From the NCBI GenBank assembly GCA_001310715.1, contig BAXV01000011.1, positions 15,533 to 79,532 on the forward strand: 64,000 bases of DNA, read 5' to 3'. This DNA comes from Pseudovibrio sp. JCM 19062 (GTDB lineage: Bacteria; Pseudomonadota; Alphaproteobacteria; Rhizobiales; Stappiaceae). This document shows positions 57,608 to 64,000 of the stretch, one piece after another; within the stretch, counting starts at the first letter, position 1; every line of letters starts with the position of its first letter. Under the pieces are notes generated by a model. It saw nothing but the letters and a program-made list of their open reading frames with translations. It searched no databases and had not been told where the DNA came from. Made by a program: the position numbers and the translations under genes.

Positions 57608-60600
57608 ATGAATGTAAGTGTGTCACCAATCAGCTTGCATGATAAATATACAGCTGAAGAAGGCAACGTTTACCTAACCGGTATTCAAGCACTGGTGCGA
57701 CTTGCTTTGGATCGCGGTCGATTGGATCGTGCTAATAATTTGAAAACAGGCGGTTTTATCTCCGGATACCGCGGTTCTCCAATTGCTGGCTACGACACGG
57801 AGCTTCAAAGATCACGTCAATATCTTGATCCGCTGGATATTCAGTTTCAACCGGGAGTGAATGAGGAACTGGGTGCCACAGCGGTGTGGGGATCACAAAA
57901 AGTCAGACAACACGGCAAAGGCTCTGCCTTTGATGGCGTCTATGGCATCTGGTACGGGAAGGCGCCGGGTGTGGATAGAGCGGGTGATGTGCTGCGTCAG
58001 GCAAATGCTTCAGGAACCGACCCAAATGGCGGTGTTGTGGCCCTTGCAGGGGATGATCATCTGGCAAAATCTTCCATTTTGCCCGCACAAAGCGAGTTTT
58101 TCTTCCAGCACGCTGAGATTCCGGTTCTGAACCCTGCTGATATTCAGGAAGTCTTGGATTTTGGTCAGCACGGATTTGAGATGTCACGCTACACAGGCTT
58201 GTGGAGCGCATTGATTTGTCTTGCTGATACTATGGATGCGTCTGGCGTTGTTTCGGTTGATCCGCGGCGGTTTTCGTTTGCGCGTCCACCAGCGTTTGAT
58301 CCGCGCAAGAATGCTGAGCTGAATAGGGTCTTGCTGCTTGGCAACCGTCTGGAGACAGAGCGTTTGCTGCGCGATATCCGTATGCCGGCGGTTTTGGCTT
58401 ATGCAAAGGCGAATCGTCTGGACATGTGGCCTATGGCGCGCAGAAGCCGCGAATCGGCATGGTTGCGACTGGCAAGGCTTTCCGTGATTTGTGTCAGGCT
58501 CTGCGCCTTATGGGAATCACAGACCAACGTGCAAAAGAGATTGGGCTTGCGGTTTATAAAGTCGGCATGCCTTATCCGCTGGAGCCAACAGCGTTCTCAA
58601 GTTTTGCTCGGGGTGTTGAAAAGATTCTGGTGGTTGAGCACAAGCGTGCGTTCATGGAGCCACAGATCAAAGAGATCGCCTACAACTGGCCAAGTGATCA
58701 ACAGCCACAGATTCTCGGCAAGAAAGATGCTCAGGGTGAGCCATTGCTCTCCGATGTGCTGGAGCTTTCTATTGACGAGATGATCCGGGTGATCATGAAT
58801 TTCCTGCCTAAGGAATACGTCACCGATGAAATGCGAGCTGTTGCTGATTCCATGATGCGCCAGCAGATGTGGGCACAAGGCAATGGTGAGTTGGCCGCAC
58901 GGTCTCCTTACTTCTGCTCCGGTTGTCCGCATAACACCTCGACTGTAGTGCCTGAAGGGTCGCGGTCTATGCCGGGTATCGGGTGTCACGCCATGACCGA
59001 GATCAGTGGCCGCTCGACCGATGGTCAGATTGCCATGGGTGGTGAAGGTACGCTCTGGGTTGGTCAGGCTGCCTTCGCGCGTGACAAGCACGTGTTTGCG
59101 AATATGGGTGATGGAACCTACTTCCACTCTGGAATCCTGTCGATCCGTCAGGCCGTGGCGGCGCGTGTGCCGATCACTTTCAAGATCCTTTATAATGATG
59201 CGGTTGCGATGACCGGTGGTCAGGAGATTGATGGCTCACTTACGGTGCCGCAGCTGCTGAACCAGCTTCATGCAGAAGGCGTTAAGAAGATTGTCCTCCT
59301 GAGCGAGAACCCTGAGGAGTATGCTGGCCGTCAGGATCTGGCCGTTTCAGAGCCGGTTCATCACCGCGATGATCTGATGAAGGTGCAGAACGAACTCAAG
59401 GAGTTTAACGGCGTTTCGGCGATTGTGTTTGATCAGACGTGCGCTGCGGAAAAACGTCGTCGCCGCAAGAAAGGACTTTATCCAGATCCAGACCTGCGCG
59501 TGATGATCAATGATCGTGTTTGTGAGGGGTGTGGTGACTGTTCTGTACAGTCCAACTGCCTTTCCGTTGAGCCACTGGCAACACCGTTTGGCGAAAAGCG
59601 CCGGATCAACCAGTCTTCCTGCAACAAGGACTTCTCCTGTGTGAAGGGGTTCTGTCCGTCCTTTGTTTATGTGAAGGGCTCGAAGCTGCGTCAGGCAAAG
59701 CCAGCTGATTTTGCTCTCGACGGGTTCGTGAAGCAGCTTCCCGACGTTCAATTGCCAACGCTTGAGAATACGCGTAACCTGCTGGTTGCGGGTATTGGCG
59801 GTATGGGCGTTACGACCATCTCCGCGATTATTGCAATGGCGGCGCACATCGACGGGATTAAAGCCTCGACGCTGGATATGACCGGACTTGCACAGAAGTA
59901 CGGACCAGTGACGTCTCATGTGCGTTTTGCGGCAGCTAGCGATACGATTGAGGGGCCGCGTGTGCCACCTGCACAGTTGGATGTGCTGATTGCCAGTGAC
60001 ATGCTGGTTGCCAGTAAAGCGGAACAGCTCTCTCTTTATCACAAGAGCAGAACACATGGGTTTGTGAACACAAACGTCACGCCGACATCTGAGTTTGTGA
60101 TGAAGCAGCAGCTTTCCTTTAATGAGCAGAACATGAAGCAGACCTTGGAGCAGGGGACTGTGGATCTGCGTGCACATGATCTGGCCAACATCGCGGAGAA
60201 GCTGCTTGGTGATTCCATCTACACCAATATGATGCTTATCGGCTTGGCCTATCAGGCAGGGACTTTGCCGATTACGGCGGAAGCTATTGAGCAAGCGATC
60301 ACTTTGAATGGCGCTGCGGTCGAGAAGAATATCCATGCCTTTCAGGCTGGGCGTGTGCTTTATGCCAATCCTGATGCAATCTTCAAGGTTCTTCCGCGTC
60401 AGGAAGCGATGAAGATTATGACGCTTGATGAGAAGATCGACTTCTTTGCCAAAGAGCTGACTGCTTATCAGAGCAAAACCTACGCCAACACCTATCTGGA
60501 GAAGATCTCCCAGATCAAAGCGCGGGATGAGGAGTTTGGTCCAGGTTCTCTGGAGCTAACGCACACTGCAGCTGAGATGCTTTACAAAGTGATGGCTTAT

Positions 60601-61092
60601 AAAGACGAGTATGAAGTTGCCCGTCTTTATAGTGAGCCAGCGTTCCGTAAATCTCTTGAAGCTCAGTTTGCTGATCCGGGTGAGTTGCAGTTGTTGTTGG
60701 CGCCTCCGTTTCTGCCAGGCAAGCCCGACCCTAAGACAGGCCGTCCGCAGAAACGGGCGTTTGGTCCCTGGATCTTCAAGGCTTTCAACATGCTGGTCTC
60801 TCTTCGTGGCTTGCGTGGCACGGTGCTTGATCCGTTTGGATATGCGCAGGAGCGTAAAGACGAACGGGCACTGCTCAAGCAGTACCATGATGATATCAGT
60901 CTAGCCTGCGGGAAGCTGGGAACTGCAAATTACGGCTTGCTTCGCGAGTTCCTCAACCTGCCCGATTCCATTCGTGGGTACGGTCCAATCAAGGATGAGA
61001 ATCTCAAGCAGGCGCAGATCAAACGCGAAGAGTTGCTGGGTAGGCTTGAGGAAGACCCGACAACAGTAACCTTCAAAGAGGCAGCTGAATAA
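57608..61092 (+). CDS. Indolepyruvate ferredoxin oxidoreductase, fused alpha-gamma type (one frame break)
   Basis: About 1,161 residues. N-terminal part: VYLTGIQALVRLALDRGRLD, TGGFISGYRGSPIAGYD, NEELGATAVWGSQ. A missing base near 58433 changes frame. TPP-binding region: FCSGCPHNTSTVVPEG, GIGCHAMTEISGRSTDGQIA, VFANMGDGTYFHSGILSIRQ, ILYNDAVAMTGGQEIDGSL. Cysteines in CEGCGDCSVQSNC could hold an Fe-S cluster. From about residue 715 the gamma domain starts (NLLVAGIGGMGVTTISAIIA). It oxidatively decarboxylates arylpyruvates to acyl-CoA. The fused form is common in aerobic proteobacteria, in amino acid catabolism. It diverges from an Lrp gene. Confidence 0.93.
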
Positions 61093-61117
61093 CAGTTGAT
61101 TCCTCGTGAAAATCATA

Positions 61118-61149
61118 GAATGCCGGCCTCTCAGGGGCCGGCATTTTGT
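61118..61149 (+). terminator. Terminator of the indolepyruvate oxidoreductase gene
   Basis: AATGCCGGCC/GGCCGGCATT perfect stem with a short loop, followed by TTGTGTTT, 26 bases after the stop. Confidence 0.82.
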
Positions 61150-61256
61150 GTTTGGCATCACACTTTTGCGGCTTAATCCCTGATTTGTGACTTTCTCGTG
61201 GCAGCCCGCGCAATTTTCCCGAAATTTGAACTTGCTTTTTAAAAAGCCCCCCACTA

Positions 61257-61315
61257 AAACCGACCAGACGGTACAAAAACCGACTGGACGGTACAAAAAC
61301 CGACCAGACGGTACA
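61257..61315. promoter_or_regulatory. Three 20-bp-spaced operator repeats before tetR
   Basis: AAACCGACCAGACGGTACA occurs three times at exactly 20-bp intervals, starting near 61257, 61277 and 61297; the middle copy has CTGG for CCAG. Each core, ACCGACCAGACGGT, is an imperfect palindrome (ACCG...CGGT). The last copy ends 30 bases before the tetR ATG. The stretch 61150-61256 shows nothing else. Confidence 0.7.
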
Positions 61316-61344
61316 GGCTCCGATCACAGGAGAAGGATACCAGC

Positions 61345-61914
61345 GTGGAAACAACAGCAGAACATATTCTGGATGCCGTCGAGCGTTTGGTTTGCCTCGA
61401 AGGAACCCGGAAGCTGACCATTGATGCGGTCGCAGCCGAGGCAGGCATGTCCAAAGGTGGTGTGCTTTATAATTTTCGAAGTAAGCACGAGCTGTTGTTG
61501 GGTGTGATCCGCAGAGTTGTTTGTGATGTTCGCAAGAGAACCTACGCGCTGAGTGACAAGTTGAAAGAGCAAGGAGTGGCCTGCCCAATTTTGGCGGCGA
61601 GCTTCCAGATCTACAAGGAATACAGAGAGAAGACCGCTCCTAAAGCCTTGTTTGCTCTTGCTGCTCAGGAACCTGAGCTGGTTGCTGAATTTCAGGAGAT
61701 GAGCACTGAATTCGGTAAAGCGGTCAGCAACGAGATTAGTGACCCGGTTTTGGGGCACATGTGTTTGCTCATCATTGACGGACTTTATTACCGCCAGGCT
61801 CTGGATATTGAAAACTACAGCACTGGTGAAATTGATGAACTTATTGATCGCGTGTTGGAAATCACCTCCCAGAATGCCCAGTACGCCAAATTGAACGCTG
61901 AAGCTGGAAACTAA
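61345..61914 (+). CDS. TetR family transcriptional regulator of the efflux operon
   Basis: An intact 189-residue protein. HTH: TAEHILDAVERLVCLEGTRK, LTIDAVAAEAGMSKGGVLYN, FRSKHELLLGVIRRVV; the C-terminal ligand domain is helical (AALFQ-type helices, KALFALAAQEPELVAEFQEM, LLIIDGLYYRQALDIENYS). It is first in a plus-strand group with the RND adaptor and pump genes, 6 bases before the adaptor. The ATG at 61345 follows AGGAGAAGGATACCAGCGTG; the repeated operators upstream probably bind it, making the operon self-repressed. Confidence 0.93.
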   Translation: METTAEHILDAVERLVCLEGTRKLTIDAVAAEAGMSKGGVLYNFRSKHELLLGVIRRVVCDVRKRTYALSDKLKEQGVACPILAASFQIYKEYREKTAPKALFALAAQEPELVAEFQEMSTEFGKAVSNEISDPVLGHMCLLIIDGLYYRQALDIENYSTGEIDELIDRVLEITSQNAQYAKLNAEAGN

Positions 61915-61920
61915 AGTAAA

Positions 61921-63014
61921 ATGCAGAAAATAAGCGGAAAAAGTAGAATAGGACGCTTGAGTGCGCCTATTTTTGTTGGGGCACTTGCTCTGCTGCTTGC
62001 AAGTTGTCAGGAACAGGAAGTTGCTGAGGCGCCTAAGATGGCTGCTCCGCGTCCGGCTCGTGTCATGGTGGTTTCTGAGGTTGATGACCTCTTCACGCGT
62101 GACTTTACCGGACGTGTTGATGCGGTTCAGACCGTGGATCTGGCATTTCGTGTCTCCGGTCAGCTTGTTGAACTGCCAGTGGTTGAAGGTCAGCGCATTG
62201 CAAAGGGTGACCTGATTGCAGCTCTCGACCCAACTGACTATGAAAATGCGCTTCGTGAAGCCCGGGTGAATTTTGAGCAAAAGAAAAAAAAGACCTGAAG
62301 CGTTTTGAAACACTGAAAGACAAGCAAGTTATTTCTGAAGGTCAGTATGACGGCGCAAAGGCCGCCTTCGACCTTGCTCAGGTGACCCTTGATAAAGCCG
62401 AGCAGAACCTGGGTTACACTAGGATTCTTGCGCCTTACGATGCGATTGTGACTTCTCGCTCGCTGGATAATTATACGATCATCAATGCAGGCACTAGTAT
62501 AGCGCGTTTGCAGGATGTGAGCGAAGTGCGCATCAACATCAATGTTCCAGAAACGCTGTTTGCTCAAGCGACTAAGACAGCAATCTTGAATATGAGTGCA
62601 GAGTTTCCTTCCCATCCGGGCAAAGTGTTCCCGCTGGAATATCGCGAACACAGTACCGAGGCGGACAAGGTTGCTCAGACCTACCGTGTCACTTTGGCTG
62701 TGAAAGATGCTGCTGGTTACAACATTATTCCCGGCATGACTGCGAGCGTTAAAGTAAAGCTCGACGCCCTTGATGAAGCACACCGGACTGCGTTCTTCGT
62801 ACCGACCTCTGCTGTTGGGGCGTTGCCGGACAAAAGCCCATACGTTTGGGTTGTCAATGAAGACGAAAAGCGTGTCGATCGCCGGAAAGTCAAGATTGGA
62901 ACCGTGCTTGGTGACTACATCCCAGTTGTCACTGGCCTGCAGGACGGAGAGATGGTTGTGACGGCGGGTGTGAGCCATCTGAGCGAAAATCAACAGATCG
63001 TACCGAAGCTGTAA
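61921..63014 (+). CDS. RND efflux periplasmic adaptor, lipoprotein (one frame break)
   Basis: About 364 residues. The N-terminus is a lipoprotein signal with lipobox LLASCQ (IFVGALALLLASCQEQEVAE, Cys about 29). Adaptor blocks follow: GRVDAVQTVDLAFRVSGQLV, ELPVVEGQRIAKGDLIAALD, then an A8 run near 62288 (expected EQKKKDLKRFETL), ISEGQYDGAKAAFDLAQVTL, LGYTRILAPYDAIVTSRSLD, GMTASVKVKLDAL, FFVPTSAVGAL. It links the inner-membrane pump to the outer-membrane channel. It lies between tetR and the pump gene. Confidence 0.92.
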
Positions 63015-63038
63015 GAGTAGCGTCTAGGAGTTTTTGAA

Positions 63039-64000
63039 ATGGATATTGCACGCTACTCGATTGAGAAGCCGGTCAATGTCTGGATGGTTGTTCTGATTGC
63101 TTTTCTTGGGGGCATTTGGGCTCTGGGCGGCATTGGACGACTGGAAGATCCGGCATTTACCATTAAAGAAGCGCAGGTAATCACCTCCTATCCGGGTGCA
63201 AGCGCTGCTGAAGTTGAGGAAGAAGTCACCGAGCGGCTTGAAAGTGCCATTCAGCAGATGCCTCAGTTGAAACAAGTTCGCAGTACATCTGAGCCGGGCC
63301 TTTCCCGTATTCAGGTGGAAATGAAAGACACTTATGATGGCAGTGCGTTGCCTCAGGTGTGGGATGAGTTGCGCCGGAAAGTGCACGATGAAATTCCGCA
63401 ACTGCCGACGGGTGTGCGTACTCCAATTGTGTACGACAGCTTTGGCGATGTGTTTGGCATGTACTATGCCCTGACGTCTGATGGATACTCCAACCGGGAT
63501 ATCCGCAAGACCGTTAAGGAACTGCGCCGTGAACTGCTGACTGTCGATAATGTTGCGAAGGTTTCGGTGCTTGGTTCGCCTGAGGACGAGATCGTCATTG
63601 CGATGGATCAGGACCGATTGGCACAGCTTGGTATCACCATTGCTGACGTACAGAATGTGTTGAATGCGGAGAACGCTATTCAGGCAAACGGTACAACGGT
63701 TTCCGGTGACCTGCGCATTCGCATCTCGACAGTTTCTGCCTTTGACAGTTACCGAAGCATTCAGAATCTGATGATCGGTAATCCTGGTTCCACAGCGATG
63801 GTTCGCCTTTCAGATGTGGCAACACTTTCTGTTCAGGAGCCAGAGAACCCTAAGGTTCTTGTGCGTCATAACGGGCAGCGTGCGGTTACCTTTGGAGTGG
63901 CTGCTATTGACGGCACGAATGTGGTGGCCGTTGGTCAGGATGTTGAAGCGCATCTGAATACACTGCGTGCGAACCTGCCAATTGGTATGGAAATCGCACC
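63039..64000 (+). CDS. RND efflux inner-membrane pump, 5' part (continues beyond window)
   Basis: Open from ATG 63039, behind AGGAG, to the right edge: the first ~320 residues. It begins MDIARYSIEKPVNVWMVVLI, AFLGGIWALGGIGRLEDPAF, with TIKEAQVITSYPGASAAEVE and EEVTERLESAIQQMPQLKQV, then the porter-domain pieces KTVKELRRELLTVDNVAKVS, LAQLGITIADVQNVLNAENA and VRLSDVATLSVQEPENPKVL. This is the HAE-1/AcrB class with the usual first membrane helix and porter domain. The substrate is not deducible. No frame break is visible in the part present. Confidence 0.94.
   Translation, partial: MDIARYSIEKPVNVWMVVLIAFLGGIWALGGIGRLEDPAFTIKEAQVITSYPGASAAEVEEEVTERLESAIQQMPQLKQVRSTSEPGLSRIQVEMKDTYDGSALPQVWDELRRKVHDEIPQLPTGVRTPIVYDSFGDVFGMYYALTSDGYSNRDIRKTVKELRRELLTVDNVAKVSVLGSPEDEIVIAMDQDRLAQLGITIADVQNVLNAENAIQANGTTVSGDLRIRISTVSAFDSYRSIQNLMIGNPGSTAMVRLSDVATLSVQEPENPKVLVRHNGQRAVTFGVAAIDGTNVVAVGQDVEAHLNTLRANLPIGMEIA

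Noticed and set aside
59347..60336. A 329-residue minus-strand frame opposite the indolepyruvate oxidoreductase
   Set aside because: The plus-strand gamma domain is clear; the reverse frame has no recognisable protein features.
61324..62313. A 329-residue minus-strand frame opposite tetR and the adaptor
   Set aside because: It spans two real genes and their operator region; no motif.

Overview
The window looks like a chromosomal segment of a motile alphaproteobacterium of the order Hyphomicrobiales, most likely close to Stappiaceae such as Pseudovibrio or Roseibium. The taxon is inferred. It rests on the flagellar gene order (fliX facing flgI, pflI and motE behind fliL-fliM, cckA at the end of flgB-flgC-fliE-fliQ-fliR-flhB), a GAAC-N7-GAAC SOS box before recA, CtrA-type TTAA-N7-TTAA boxes, and the F1 ATPase zeta inhibitor beside purC.

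Bases 1 to 25,000 are a flagellar and cell-cycle island. From the left: the 3' end of a flagellin gene; a minus-strand group flgI-flgJ-flgN-like-flaG-like; plus-strand fliX and dksA; minus-strand flgF-flgG-flgA-flgH; plus-strand fliL-fliM-pflI-motE and a very large TPR gene; minus-strand fliO-fliP; and plus-strand flgB-flgC-fliE-fliQ-fliR-flhB-cckA. Two sigma-54-type promoters precede flgI and flgF. Two tandem CtrA boxes precede flgB. This fits the Caulobacter-type hierarchy in which CckA-CtrA switches on early flagellar genes and FliX/FlbD-sigma54 later ones.

Bases 25,000 to 43,900 are mostly housekeeping: a lipoprotein, pseudouridine catabolism (psuK-psuG), recA, alaS, a glycerophosphodiester phosphodiesterase, icd, a fabF-like synthase, an HdeD family protein, trmJ, murI, an AGCS alanine/sodium symporter, rpsD, ttcA and a HAD hydrolase. 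Bases 44,000 to 54,100 hold grxD-bolA-purL and purQ-purS-purC with the ATPase zeta subunit gene. The two purine blocks are separated by about 4.3 kb carrying a secreted protein, a peroxiredoxin with a divergent AraC regulator, and a chromate transporter.

Bases 54,200 to the end hold an HpcH/HpaI aldolase, rpe, a BASS family transporter, an Lrp regulator divergent from a fused indolepyruvate ferredoxin oxidoreductase, and a TetR-regulated RND efflux operon that runs off the right edge.

A caution applies to the whole annotation. Well over 50 single-base frame changes interrupt otherwise normal genes, including essential ones (murI, purL, icd, purC), often at homopolymer runs. I read these as sequence errors and give full gene spans across them. 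No tRNA, rRNA, CRISPR array, transposase, prophage or defence system was seen, and I found no clearly new multi-gene system. The most unusual signals are the tandem CtrA boxes over the cckA operon, a triple 20-bp operator array before tetR, a 109-bp element with 10-bp terminal inverted repeats at the flgH stop, a 19-residue repeat at the FliM N-terminus, and a giant exported TPR protein in the flagellar cluster.
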